From positions 33,842 through 97,841 of the forward strand of contig JBEBHJ010000004.1 of assembly GCA_040081075.1 (NCBI GenBank): a stretch of DNA of 64,000 nucleotides. The letters run 5' to 3'. Below, in pieces: positions 42,520 to 51,353 of the stretch. The DNA is from JANJUB01 sp040081075. Its GTDB lineage: Bacteria > Armatimonadota > Fimbriimonadia > Fimbriimonadales > Fimbriimonadaceae. The translations under genes were made by a program, and so were the position numbers. The notes under the pieces are model-generated. The model made no database searches, was not told the DNA's origin, and was given only the letters and a program-made list of their open reading frames with translations. How positions within the stretch are numbered: position 1 is the stretch's first letter; each line of letters opens with the position of its first letter.

Positions 42520-44724
42520 ATGCGCCGCCTCTTCACAATACTTTTTCTCGGCATTGCTACTCTATCCCTCGCTCAAAGCGGATTCACCGATACGAACTAT
42601 GTCAGCGGTATCTCTATACCAACGGCCTGCGCATTCGCCCCGGATGGCCGCCTGTTTGTTTGTCGCCAATCGGGCCAAATCAGAGTTTTCAAGAACGGAG
42701 TTTTACTGGCGACGCCCTTTATGACTGTGGCGTGCACATCAAATAGCGAACGGGGCGTGCTAGGCATCACTTTTGATCCGAATTTCAATACGAATCGCTT
42801 TGTGTATGTTTTTTACACGACCAGTTCGGCCAGCCTCAATGCGCCGGCAACTCCAAAAAATCGTGTATCAAGATTTGTTGCTGATGGCGACACGGTTATG
42901 CCTGGAAGCGAAACCATTCTTGTTGATCTGATTCCTTCTGATGCAGGCAACCATAACGCCGGGTGCGTGCGCTTTGGGCTTGATGGAAAACTCTACATCT
43001 CGACCGGCGATGGCGGTTCAACTCCTTCAAATGCGCAGAACCTCAACAATCTTGCCGGGAAGATTTTGCGAATCAACCCCGATGGCTCGATCCCAAGCGA
43101 CAATCCGTTCTTCAATCAAGCTCCGAAGCGGGCTGAGATTTGGTGCTATGGGCTGCGCAACCCATTTCGATTTTCGTTTCGGCCCGGAACAAATGTAGCC
43201 TACATCGGCGACGTCGGGCAAAACACCTGGGAAGAAGTTAACATTGGACTTTCTGGGGCGAACTATGGTTGGCCCAATAGCGAGGGGCCGACAACGAATC
43301 CTGCGTACAAGACCCCATTGCACTCCTACAACCACAACGGTGGCGACGCCTCAATCACGGGCGGCGTCTTCGTGGGTTCAAGCCAAATGCCTTCAAGCTT
43401 TGGTGGTCGGTACATTTACGGAGATTATGTTTTGAGCACTCTAGGATACGTTGATGTTGACTCAAACAACGTAAAAGTGGGAAGTGGTTCATTTGGAAAC
43501 GCTAACGGGCCAGTGGATTTCACAATGGGGCCAGACGGCGCGCTGTATTACGTCTCAATCAACTTGGGCTCCGTGCGACGCATTGCCTATACTCCGGTAC
43601 CAGCCACCGTCAACTTCGTGGCCTCAATCTATGGCGGCGAGGGGATTCCGGGCACTGTCACGATCTCGCACGTGGCTCCTCCCGCAGGTACATCTGTGTC
43701 TCTCACGAGTTCAAAGCCCCAGATTGTCCAAGTTCCTTCTTCAGTCGTTGTTCCCGCCAACGCCCTGCAGGGGAATTTTTCCATTTCCAGCAGCGGAGTT
43801 GATGCAAACACTTCGGCTGTAATTTCCGCCACCGCGAACGGGGTTACGAAGACCAAAACCCTTGTAGTCAAGCGAGCCAAGCTTGTTTCGCTCGTTTTGA
43901 ATCCAAGCACAATCCAGGCCAGCCAGTCTGGTTCTGGTCGCGTAACGGTTCAAGGCAAGGCAGGCCCTGCCGGATTATCCGTCTCGATGTTTAGCGCCTT
44001 TCCCTCTATTGTGCAGGTTCCGCCTGCGGTAACGATACCCACGGGACAGTCGTTAGCGAACTTCACATTAACAACTTCTGCAGTTGGAGCCACTCAGCAA
44101 GTCTCTGTAAACGCGACTTTGGGCTCGGATTCGGTTGCCGCGGTGGCTACCGTAACAAACGAACTTTTGAAGGGCATTTATGCTTCGAAGACATCGCTCT
44201 TTGGCGGAGAAAGCATGAGTGGATACGCTTCTTTGTTTACTCCGGCGCAAAACGCATCAGTTGTGAATCTATTTTCCGATACACCGTTGGTTACGGTGCC
44301 AGCAACTGTAGTCATTCCTGTTTCAGCATCTTCGAGCAGTTTCTCGATAACATGCGGAAATGTCGTTGTTTCGACGACCGCTACAATCTCTGGAAGCCTA
44401 AACGGCATTACGAAGACACGTAGCTTCTTGATCAAGCCAACAACCATAATAAGCGTCGTAATCACGCCAGCGCCAATCCGAAATGGCTCTCCCGCCAATG
44501 GGGTTGTCACGCTGCGTCAGCCAGCCCCTGCCGGAGGAGCCGTGGTTTCGTTGTCAGACAATTCCAGCCTGATAGGCACCCCGGCCAGCGTTACGGTTCC
44601 GGCCGGAGCCGTTGTTGGTAACTTCGGGATTACCACCACCCAAGTTACCGTTCCAGTGTCTCGACGGGTTTATGCAACCTATGGCGGGTACACAACATTC
44701 GGGCCTGTCTTTCTAGCTCCCTGA
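42520..44724 (+). CDS. Secreted PQQ-type sugar dehydrogenase propeller with four Ig-like repeats
   Basis: 734 residues, signal peptide MRRLFTILFLGIATLSLAQ. Residues about 20-360 match the glucose/sorbosone dehydrogenase propeller (GSDH): FAPDGRLFVCRQSGQIRVF, ERGVLGITFDPNF, GNHNAGCVRFGLDGKLYISTGDGG, NLAGKILRINPDGSIP, WCYGLRNPFRFSF and GDVGQNTWEEVN. The catalytic His is in the GNHNAG motif. Residues about 365-734 are four repeats of the same Ig-like module as in the 1682-residue protein at 15.6-20.7 kb. Oxidation of sugars with PQQ is family knowledge; activity here is inference. Confidence 0.85.
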   Translation: MRRLFTILFLGIATLSLAQSGFTDTNYVSGISIPTACAFAPDGRLFVCRQSGQIRVFKNGVLLATPFMTVACTSNSERGVLGITFDPNFNTNRFVYVFYTTSSASLNAPATPKNRVSRFVADGDTVMPGSETILVDLIPSDAGNHNAGCVRFGLDGKLYISTGDGGSTPSNAQNLNNLAGKILRINPDGSIPSDNPFFNQAPKRAEIWCYGLRNPFRFSFRPGTNVAYIGDVGQNTWEEVNIGLSGANYGWPNSEGPTTNPAYKTPLHSYNHNGGDASITGGVFVGSSQMPSSFGGRYIYGDYVLSTLGYVDVDSNNVKVGSGSFGNANGPVDFTMGPDGALYYVSINLGSVRRIAYTPVPATVNFVASIYGGEGIPGTVTISHVAPPAGTSVSLTSSKPQIVQVPSSVVVPANALQGNFSISSSGVDANTSAVISATANGVTKTKTLVVKRAKLVSLVLNPSTIQASQSGSGRVTVQGKAGPAGLSVSMFSAFPSIVQVPPAVTIPTGQSLANFTLTTSAVGATQQVSVNATLGSDSVAAVATVTNELLKGIYASKTSLFGGESMSGYASLFTPAQNASVVNLFSDTPLVTVPATVVIPVSASSSSFSITCGNVVVSTTATISGSLNGITKTRSFLIKPTTIISVVITPAPIRNGSPANGVVTLRQPAPAGGAVVSLSDNSSLIGTPASVTVPAGAVVGNFGITTTQVTVPVSRRVYATYGGYTTFGPVFLAP

Positions 44725-44731
44725 CAGAACG

Positions 44732-44764
44732 CTCATGAACGTGTCAGAATGACACGTTCATGAG
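44732..44764. promoter_or_regulatory. Perfect 15-bp inverted repeat covering the glmU start codon
   Basis: CTCATGAACGTGTCA (44732-44746), loop GAA, then TGACACGTTCATGAG (44750-44764), a perfect inverted repeat. The right arm contains the glmU ATG (44760-44762). It could be an mRNA hairpin hiding the start, an operator for a dimeric repressor, or a T-less terminator for the gene upstream. Confidence 0.75.
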
Positions 44765-46160
44765 TCTTGCTGGGATCATTCTGGCCGCGGGAAAGGGTAC
44801 GCGGATGAAGTCCGATTTGCCGAAAGGGCTACATCGAGTTTGCGGCGTCCCCATGGTCCAGCAAATCGGTGTCGCTATGAAGCAGGCGGGAATCGAAACT
44901 CCAATTATTGTCGTAGGGTTTGGCGGCGACGCCATGATGTCCACGCTCGGCGAAGGCTACGCCTTTGCATGGCAGCACGAGCAAAATGGCACTGGCCACG
45001 CAGCAAAGGTTGCGATGGAGGCGTTGCTCATCACCGGAGCAACCCACGTAATCATTGCCCCAGGGGACACCCCTCTCCTCGCCAGCAAGGTCTTTGCAGA
45101 ACTCTATGAAGTTGCCATCGAACGTCACGCGCAGTGCGTTGTTTCGGTTGCGGCCCTCGATGATCCGACAGGTTACGGGCGTGTCATCAGCGATTACAAG
45201 GGTCCCCTCAAAATTGTTGAGCACAAAGATGCGACCCATGAGGAGCGTGATTGCAAATTTGTAAACGCCGCGATTTATTGCTTTGAGGTCGCCACCCTCC
45301 AGCAATTCCTACCAAGACTTGCCAGCAACAACGCGCAAGGTGAGGAGTATCTGACCGACATCATCGGGATGATTCGTGAAGACGACGGACTTGTTGTTGC
45401 CTATGATGCGAAGGATCCCAACATCTTGCTCGGTGTAAATGATCGGTGGCAGCTTGCGCAGGCTTCAAAACTGTTGCAAGAAAAAATTCTTCGCCAACAT
45501 GCCGAAAATGGGGTCACTATTATTGACCCAACTTCGACCTATATCGAAGTCGGTGTCGAAATTGGGGTGGACACAGTTATTGAACCGGGCACAATTCTGG
45601 AGGGCGGCACCGTCATTGGCGCAAAATGCCACATTGGCCCCAACACCAAGATTAAGCGATCCGCAGTTGGTAGCGGCTCTACGATTCTCATGAGTCATCT
45701 GGAGCGAGCCGTGGTTGGTGAGAACTGCCGATGTGGCCCGTTTGCAAACCTTCGCCCCCACGCCGTGCTTGGTAAAGGCGTGAAAATCGGCAACTTCGTT
45801 GAAGTCAAGAACGCACGGCTCGGCGACAGTGTCTCGGCAAGCCATCTCAGCTATTTGGGAGACGGCGAAGTTGGAGCCCGATCAAATATCGGGGCTGGAA
45901 CAATTTTCTGTAACTATGATGGTTATCTAAAACATCAAACTTCGATCGGTGAAGAGGTCTTTGTGGGATCGAACTCAACTCTAGTTGCACCAATTGAAAT
46001 TGGCTCTGGCGCAATAATTGCTGCAGGTAGTGTGATAACCTCGAATGTTCCAGAAAATGCCTTGGCCCTGGGCCGGGCGCGGCAAGAGGTTAAGGAAGGA
46101 TGGGCACAATCATGGCGTCAGCGGAAAATTGCAGAGAAAGAACGAAGGAGCAATGCATGA
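44760..46160 (+). CDS. glmU: Bifunctional UDP-N-acetylglucosamine pyrophosphorylase / glucosamine-1-phosphate N-acetyltransferase
   Basis: 466 residues, makes UDP-GlcNAc for peptidoglycan. The N-terminal uridyltransferase has LAAGKGTRMKSDLPKGLH, QNGTGHA and GDTPLL. The C-terminal left-handed beta-helix has ANLRPHAVLGKGVKIGNFVEVKNA, SHLSYLGDGEVG and NIGAGTIFCNYDG, the acetyltransferase site. The start is fixed because an in-frame stop lies 24 bases upstream and this is the only start codon before the motif. There is no clear ribosome binding site; the start lies in a hairpin. prs overlaps the stop (ATGA). Confidence 0.96.
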   Translation: MSLAGIILAAGKGTRMKSDLPKGLHRVCGVPMVQQIGVAMKQAGIETPIIVVGFGGDAMMSTLGEGYAFAWQHEQNGTGHAAKVAMEALLITGATHVIIAPGDTPLLASKVFAELYEVAIERHAQCVVSVAALDDPTGYGRVISDYKGPLKIVEHKDATHEERDCKFVNAAIYCFEVATLQQFLPRLASNNAQGEEYLTDIIGMIREDDGLVVAYDAKDPNILLGVNDRWQLAQASKLLQEKILRQHAENGVTIIDPTSTYIEVGVEIGVDTVIEPGTILEGGTVIGAKCHIGPNTKIKRSAVGSGSTILMSHLERAVVGENCRCGPFANLRPHAVLGKGVKIGNFVEVKNARLGDSVSASHLSYLGDGEVGARSNIGAGTIFCNYDGYLKHQTSIGEEVFVGSNSTLVAPIEIGSGAIIAAGSVITSNVPENALALGRARQEVKEGWAQSWRQRKIAEKERRSNA

Positions 46161-47119
46161 GCGGGGAAGTGACTCTGAAGTTGTTTGCAGGTAATGCAAA
46201 CCCCGAACTTGCTCAAAAGATTGCGAAATATCTTGGGATTCAACTTGGGGAGATGACCCTCACGCGATTCGCGGATGGAGAAATCCGCGTGAAGGTGGAG
46301 GAGAGTGCTCGCGGAAGCGAGGTGTTTATTGTGCAACCAACGTGTGCACCCACCAATGATAATTTGATGGAATTGCTTATCATGCTTGACGCGTTTCGCC
46401 GGGCTTCCGCCTCAAGCATTACCGTTGTGATGCCTTACTATGGATACGCTAGGCAGGATAAAAAGACACGTCCCCGGGAGCCGATTACGGCCCGCTTGAT
46501 CGCCGATATGATCACCCTGGCCGGTGCCAACCGCGTTCTTTGCGTCGATCTTCATGCCGAACAGATTCAGGGATTCTTTAATGTCCCGGTGGATCACCTT
46601 TATGGCGGCCCAATTATTGGCGATTACCTGATCCAGGAAGGATTCAAGGATCGCGAGGACGTCGTTGTAGTCAGTCCAGACGCTGGCGGCGTAGGTCGTG
46701 CCAAAGCGCTGGCGGAAATGCTTGCCTGTCCTTTCGCCGTGATTGCAAAGAGGCGTCCAGAGCCGAACAAAGTGGAAGTCTTAGAAATCATCGGTGAATT
46801 CCAGAACAAGGTTTGCGTGATGATTGACGACATGATTGACACGGGTGGCTCGATCGTGGTTGGTGCCGAAGCCTTGATGCAGCGTGGCGCGAAGGAAGTC
46901 TTAGTGAGTTGTACGCATCCCGTTTTCAGCACGACCGCACTTCATAAGATGCAAGATAGCGTTATCACCAGGATTTTGTGCTTGGACACGATTCCAATTG
47001 CCCGAGATAAGGTCGTTCCAAAGCTCACCGTGCTAGAGTCGGCCCCCTTGATTGGTGAAGCCATTCGCAGAATCAACATGAATGAGTCGGTTAGCGTTCT
47101 TTTCAATGATTGGAGATAA
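46157..47119 (+). CDS. prs: Ribose-phosphate pyrophosphokinase
   Basis: 320 residues from the ATG that overlaps the glmU stop. It makes PRPP from ribose 5-phosphate and ATP. LKLFAGNANPELA at the start, VMPYYGYARQDKKTRPREPITARL (ATP and regulatory flag loop), VDLHAEQIQGFF, VVVSPDAGGVGRAKALA and the PRPP loop MIDDMIDTGGSIV are all intact. glmU-prs is a widespread pair, for example in Bacillus. The next gene starts inside its 3' end. Confidence 0.97.
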   Translation: MSGEVTLKLFAGNANPELAQKIAKYLGIQLGEMTLTRFADGEIRVKVEESARGSEVFIVQPTCAPTNDNLMELLIMLDAFRRASASSITVVMPYYGYARQDKKTRPREPITARLIADMITLAGANRVLCVDLHAEQIQGFFNVPVDHLYGGPIIGDYLIQEGFKDREDVVVVSPDAGGVGRAKALAEMLACPFAVIAKRRPEPNKVEVLEIIGEFQNKVCVMIDDMIDTGGSIVVGAEALMQRGAKEVLVSCTHPVFSTTALHKMQDSVITRILCLDTIPIARDKVVPKLTVLESAPLIGEAIRRINMNESVSVLFNDWR

Positions 47120-47549
47120 ATCGTCAGATACTTTCGAGTGGACTGTTCGTCTATGGGTTCACGAGCCTAGGAAGTTAGGGGTTATTCTGATGATAGCGAT
47201 CGTCGCCGCAACACTTGGTTGGTTCTTGTTACACTCTCCGGTGGGCATTCTATTGGGTTTTCTTTTCATCGGCGGCGCGACGGGGGATTTCTGGCTGCCA
47301 GTTCATTTTAAGCTCGATAGCGAGTCCGTGAGCCGACGATGTGGCGTAAGCGTTACAAGTATGGGCTGGAGTGAGGTAAAACGCGCCGAAGAATCGGAAA
47401 CGGGAATAAAACTTTCCCCGCTCCAAGTAGGTAATACGAGAATGGAACCATTTCGCGGTGTTTTTCTGAGATATGAGAATAATCGTGAAGCTGTGATTGG
47501 GGCTGTTAACAAATTTTGGGGGCAAGATGTTCGATCTTTGGGAAACTGA
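47106..47549 (+). CDS. Small membrane protein with two helices and a PH-like C-terminal domain
   Basis: 147 residues from the ATG at 47106, which overlaps prs by 14 bases; another ATG at 47082 is in frame. Two helices (LGVILMIAIVAATLGWFLL, VGILLGFLFIGGATGDFWL) are followed by a beta-rich part (VHFKLDSESVSRRCGVSVTSMGWSEVKRAEE...GVFLRYE) resembling bacterial PH domains, with GW-E-R at the usual place. No named family recognised. First of six genes linked by overlaps between prs and 51353. Confidence 0.65.
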   Translation: MIGDKSSDTFEWTVRLWVHEPRKLGVILMIAIVAATLGWFLLHSPVGILLGFLFIGGATGDFWLPVHFKLDSESVSRRCGVSVTSMGWSEVKRAEESETGIKLSPLQVGNTRMEPFRGVFLRYENNREAVIGAVNKFWGQDVRSLGN

Positions 47550-47835
47550 GCTTTCTGAAACTGAAACCGAAACGCTGCTTAACAAAGCTGCCAACGAGAT
47601 CAAGCGGCGCAAAATGGAAACCCCCGCTATTCTGATGTTCGAAATGCATAAGCCCCTCGGATTTGTTACAGCGAACGCGGCGGTTGCATTTTCTCCATTT
47701 CTCGTGCCATTTCTAGGTTTTGATAACGTCAATAACTACTCCAGGCTTCTAGCCGACCGGAACAACATAGAAAAGTTGCTCCAAAAGCTAGAAACGCCCG
47801 GTGAGTTACCAGTTCCTTCGGAGGATTCATGTTAG
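47527..47835 (+). CDS. Small protein of the DUF6754 operon, function unknown
   Basis: 102 residues from MFDLWETELSE (an ATG ten codons upstream is possible). An N-terminal acidic helix precedes KMETPAILMFEMHKPLGFVTANAAVAFSPFLVPFLGF, which contains a hydrophobic stretch that may touch or cross the membrane, then a charged helix RLLADRNNIEKLLQKLE. It overlaps its upstream neighbour by 23 bases and the DUF6754 gene by 7, strong support that it is a real gene. Confidence 0.65.
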   Translation: MFDLWETELSETETETLLNKAANEIKRRKMETPAILMFEMHKPLGFVTANAAVAFSPFLVPFLGFDNVNNYSRLLADRNNIEKLLQKLETPGELPVPSEDSC

Positions 47836-48797
47836 ATCTGATTGCTCAAGCCGACCGACCACCTGTGGTTGGGACGCAATATTACGATGCGGGGAAAGTC
47901 ATGATGTTGTTTACATTCATGATCGTATTCTTTCTATTGCTGAACATTTTTCGGGCCGGCAAAAACAAAGACCTTTATATACGGCGTATTGCCGGACTCA
48001 ACGCGATTGATGAAGCTATCGGCCGTGCAACTGAAATGGGTAAACCGGTATTGATGGTTCCTGGCCTTGGCGCGTTGAACGCGATATCCATGCAAGCCTT
48101 GAACATTTTTGGCTATGTAACGAGGACTGCGGCCCGGTTTGCGAACCCAATCCGATTGTGCTGCGGTGAGCCGGCTGTTTTTACGGTTGCCCAAGAAATC
48201 ATTCGAGACGTTTACCAGAGTGAGGGTGTGCCGGAGCGTTACGAACCAGATTCGGTCCGATTTTTGTCAGATCGCCAGTTTGCCTTTGCTGCCTCTGTTT
48301 CAGGAATCATTCTTCGCGAACAGACCGCCGCCACGTTCTTCATGGGTGAGTTCTTCGCGGAGTCTCTGATTTTTGCTGAAACCGCAAACTCCGTTGGTGC
48401 CATCCAAGTCGCAAGTTCGACTGAAATCACTCAGACACCGTTCTTCATCGCAGCTTGCGACTATGTTCTCATCGGTGAGGAATTCTATGCAGCGAGCGCC
48501 TACCTCACGCGACAGCCGGTTTTGGTTGGTAGTTTGATTGGTCAAGACTGGACAAAGCTCGCCTTTATGCTGTTCATTGTTATGGGCACAGTAATGAACA
48601 CGATGCAACTGCGATCAAAGGCAACAGAAGCTGTTGATGGGTTTGGCGAAAGAACTCCGTTGACGGAGGACAGACTGGTACTGCCAAATGAGACCACGAT
48701 GGGTAGGATATTCGGTCCGGCTAAGCCAAATCCAGCCACCATGAAGCCCCGGGAAGCTGACCCTGAAGCCGCTGCTCCCGAGGGAGGAAGCCAGTAA
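47829..48797 (+). CDS. DUF6754 family membrane protein
   Basis: 322 residues. A membrane helix near the N-terminus (VMMLFTFMIVFFLLLNIF) is followed by a large conserved soluble-looking domain: AIGRATEMGKPVLMVPGLGALNAI, ANPIRLCCGEPAVFTVAQEIIRD, FAAAVSGI-like FAASVSGIILREQTAATFFMGEFFAESL, then TEITQTPFFIAACDYVLIGEEFYAASAYLT and a second helix near 255. This matches the DUF6754 domain seen in Chloroflexota and Armatimonadota, function unknown. TAATG couples it to the next gene. Confidence 0.7.
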   Translation: MLDLIAQADRPPVVGTQYYDAGKVMMLFTFMIVFFLLLNIFRAGKNKDLYIRRIAGLNAIDEAIGRATEMGKPVLMVPGLGALNAISMQALNIFGYVTRTAARFANPIRLCCGEPAVFTVAQEIIRDVYQSEGVPERYEPDSVRFLSDRQFAFAASVSGIILREQTAATFFMGEFFAESLIFAETANSVGAIQVASSTEITQTPFFIAACDYVLIGEEFYAASAYLTRQPVLVGSLIGQDWTKLAFMLFIVMGTVMNTMQLRSKATEAVDGFGERTPLTEDRLVLPNETTMGRIFGPAKPNPATMKPREADPEAAAPEGGSQ

Positions 48798-49720
48798 TGT
48801 TTGATCTACTCGCCCAAGTTCCACCCAAAGTGAACTTCTGGAGTGCGGCGCCAAATACGTCGGCTCTTTACGGTAAGGTTTTCCTCGCCTTTATGCTCGG
48901 TGTGGGATTTGTGTTCCTTTGCATGAACTTACCCACCCGATATCGGCGAACGTTAATTTCAGTTTTAACGTTCGTTGCTGGGCTCTTCTTTGTTCTTTCG
49001 TTCGTCTGGCCCAAAGCTGAGGGGCGTGCGCCAGACACATTGCCTAATGGCGTGGTCGAATCCGTGGCTTGGTGGCTACAAGATGCGACCGGCCCGGTCA
49101 GCGGGATGACCTCGACTCTCACAGCGTTTCTGCTTGGCCTCGGCGCGTTTTCGATGCTGCGAGTTCACATTGGTCGCCTTGTAAAGCAACAGAAAGATTG
49201 GGGTTTTAGCTTGGTCCTGCTGATTTCAATGTTCGTGATGATGATCATTGGCTATTGGGATTGGAGGACGGTCAACTTCACGATGAAGGAGACGAACTTC
49301 AATAACCCCGATAACTGGATCGGCATCACCTACGCGAAAGATCTCGTGTTTGATGGCATCCTCCAGAAGATGGATGCGGCGATGTTTTCGATTATCGCGT
49401 TTTATATCATGTCGGCTGCTTATAGGGCTTTCCGCATTCGATCCGTAGAGGCAACCGTGCTGCTTGTGTCAGCTCTCATTGTAATGATGAGCCTTCTGGC
49501 GCTCGGAGACCTCATGTCAAGCAAGTTCATCGGAATGTTCACACACGGCGACAAGTCGCACTTCATGGCCAACTTTACACTCAGTGAAATTTATGGCTTC
49601 ATTCGTGCTGCGTTCCAAACTCCAAGTATCCGAGCGATCGACTTTGGGATTGGTGTCGGAGCGCTGGCAATGGGCCTGAGACTCTGGCTAAGCCTCGACA
49701 AGACAGGAGGTACAAACTAA
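48797..49720 (+). CDS. Polytopic membrane protein of the DUF6754 operon
   Basis: 307 residues with about eight predicted membrane helices (for example VFLAFMLGVGFVFLCMNL, LISVLTFVAGLFFVLSFVW, LLGLGAFSMLRVHIG, SLVLLISMFVMMIIGYW, VLLVSALIVMMSLLALG, FGIGVGALAMGLRLWL). Two loops with WDWRTVNFTMKETNFNNPDNW and MFTHGDKSHFMANFTLSEIYG face outside or inside. No transporter signature recognised. Start and stop both use TAATG overlaps. Confidence 0.65.
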   Translation: MFDLLAQVPPKVNFWSAAPNTSALYGKVFLAFMLGVGFVFLCMNLPTRYRRTLISVLTFVAGLFFVLSFVWPKAEGRAPDTLPNGVVESVAWWLQDATGPVSGMTSTLTAFLLGLGAFSMLRVHIGRLVKQQKDWGFSLVLLISMFVMMIIGYWDWRTVNFTMKETNFNNPDNWIGITYAKDLVFDGILQKMDAAMFSIIAFYIMSAAYRAFRIRSVEATVLLVSALIVMMSLLALGDLMSSKFIGMFTHGDKSHFMANFTLSEIYGFIRAAFQTPSIRAIDFGIGVGALAMGLRLWLSLDKTGGTN

Positions 49721-50613
49721 TGAGCGAAACAGTTGAAACAAAATCCCTCGGCGAAAAGCTACTGAGCATTCCGAAGCCAGTGCTTTACCTGGTCCTCATT
49801 TTGGCAACGGCTCTACCGCTATTCTTCCCAATGGCTCTACCTAACGAGCCAAAGGATATGGCTGTAAAGCTAAATGAATCCATCAACGCTCTCAAAGACG
49901 GATCTACCGTAATTATTCAATCAGACTGGACTGAATCCACCCGTGGTGAGAGTCGTGGTCAGATGGACATCCTCCTGCGGATGCTGATGCGGAAGAACAT
50001 TAAGTTCGCCATCTGCTCGGCGGCCGACCCTCAGGCTCCTGAAGTATTCAGAAATCTTGTGCTTCAGCTCAACAAAGAGCGCAAGGCAAAAGGGGAACGA
50101 GAATACGAAAAGTGGAATGACTGGGTTGAGCTCGGCTTCTATCCAAGTGGCGAAGCACTAGGGCAAGGAATCGCGGCAAATATTCGCGATGCCTTCGGTG
50201 GTAAACGAGATGCACCGCCTGGAGGTCAGGATCGTCCCGTATTCGAGTCGCCAGTTCTCAAAGATATTCAGAAAGTCGATGATCTTGGCATGTACTTCGT
50301 CGTCACCGGCACCAAGTCCATTATCATCGCTATCGAGAGGTTTAGCGATCGCGTCGCGATGGGTGGAATGGTCACCGGAGTTATGGGTCCAGAAACCTCA
50401 AACTACTTCTATTCTGGACAGTTAAAGGGTTTATCGTCTGGCCTAAAGGGTGTGTACGATATGTGCTCGCTTGAAGAGCGAGATCATCCTGGAACAACAA
50501 TGCTCAAGCGTGAGGAACAATACATCCTCTCCTTGCACGCTGCAATCTTCCTCCTGATTATTGCAGTCGTGGTTGGTAATGTCGGAGTCTTTCTCACCCG
50601 GAGGAGCAAGTAA
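49720..50613 (+). CDS. Bitopic protein with large extracytoplasmic domain, DUF6754 operon
   Basis: 297 residues: one helix near the N-terminus (VLYLVLILATALPLFFPMAL), a domain of about 230 residues, and a C-terminal helix (ILSLHAAIFLLIIAVVVGNVGVFL) before TRRSK. The central domain alternates strands and helices: DGSTVIIQSDWTESTRGES, MRKNIKFAICSAADPQAPEVF, WVELGFYPSGEALGQGIAANI, MYFVVTGTKSIIIAIERF. This looks Rossmann-like, but no family was recognised. Coupled by TAATG on both sides. Confidence 0.65.
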   Translation: MSETVETKSLGEKLLSIPKPVLYLVLILATALPLFFPMALPNEPKDMAVKLNESINALKDGSTVIIQSDWTESTRGESRGQMDILLRMLMRKNIKFAICSAADPQAPEVFRNLVLQLNKERKAKGEREYEKWNDWVELGFYPSGEALGQGIAANIRDAFGGKRDAPPGGQDRPVFESPVLKDIQKVDDLGMYFVVTGTKSIIIAIERFSDRVAMGGMVTGVMGPETSNYFYSGQLKGLSSGLKGVYDMCSLEERDHPGTTMLKREEQYILSLHAAIFLLIIAVVVGNVGVFLTRRSK

Positions 50614-51353
50614 TGCCCTACGCAACTATCAAAATCTTCTGCGGCGTCATTGCCACGATTGGTCTCTACAGCGTTCTCTACAAAGAGAACAAGTTCTACC
50701 GGTTCTTTGAACATATGTTCCTAGGACTAGCGGGCGGATGGATGTTGGTGACTCTTTGGACAGAGTCGCTCAAAGAAGCCTGGTGGGACGCGATGTGGGG
50801 TCGAGTTTCAGATGGGGCGAATCCTGTTATCGAACAAAACGGCAATTACCTGTGGGCTATTCTGCTTCCCATCGGCGCTATGGGCTACTTCGTAGTTAGC
50901 AAGAAGCATGCATGGATGAGTCGAATCCCGATTGGAATTATTATTGGTCTTTGGTCGGGGCAACAGTTCTCAGCCTGGCTCAAGAAGTATGGGCCTCAGC
51001 TCCAAGCCTCCATGAGCCCGATAGCGCCAACGAATGCCGAGAGCTTCTTCCGACCAATCCCAGCCGATCCCGCCGATTTGGCCGAGATCAGCAAATACAC
51101 CTATGGAAGCCAAGCTGTGGTCAACTTCATTGCGTTGGTCACGTTGCTGTGCGTTCTGAGCTACTTCCTCTTTAGCATCAATTTCAAGGCCAAGAGCATG
51201 AATGCGATGACGAAGATGGGACGCTATCTGCTGATGATCGGTTTTGGTGCGATCTTTGGATCAACGGTCATGATGCGCTTCTCGCTTCTGATTGACCGGA
51301 TGTACTTTATCTTTATCGAGTTCTTCAAGAACACGTTATTCCACATCAACTAA
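50613..51353 (+). CDS. Polytopic membrane protein, last gene of the DUF6754 operon
   Basis: 246 residues with about six membrane helices (IFCGVIATIGLYSVLY, YLWAILLPIGAMGYFVV, IPIGIIIGLWSG, AVVNFIALVTLLCVLSYFLF, YLLMIGFGAIFGSTVMM, YFIFIEFFKNTLFHIN). The family is not recognised. The stop overlaps a small convergent gene by 4 bases. No terminator was seen directly after it. Confidence 0.65.
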   Translation: MPYATIKIFCGVIATIGLYSVLYKENKFYRFFEHMFLGLAGGWMLVTLWTESLKEAWWDAMWGRVSDGANPVIEQNGNYLWAILLPIGAMGYFVVSKKHAWMSRIPIGIIIGLWSGQQFSAWLKKYGPQLQASMSPIAPTNAESFFRPIPADPADLAEISKYTYGSQAVVNFIALVTLLCVLSYFLFSINFKAKSMNAMTKMGRYLLMIGFGAIFGSTVMMRFSLLIDRMYFIFIEFFKNTLFHIN

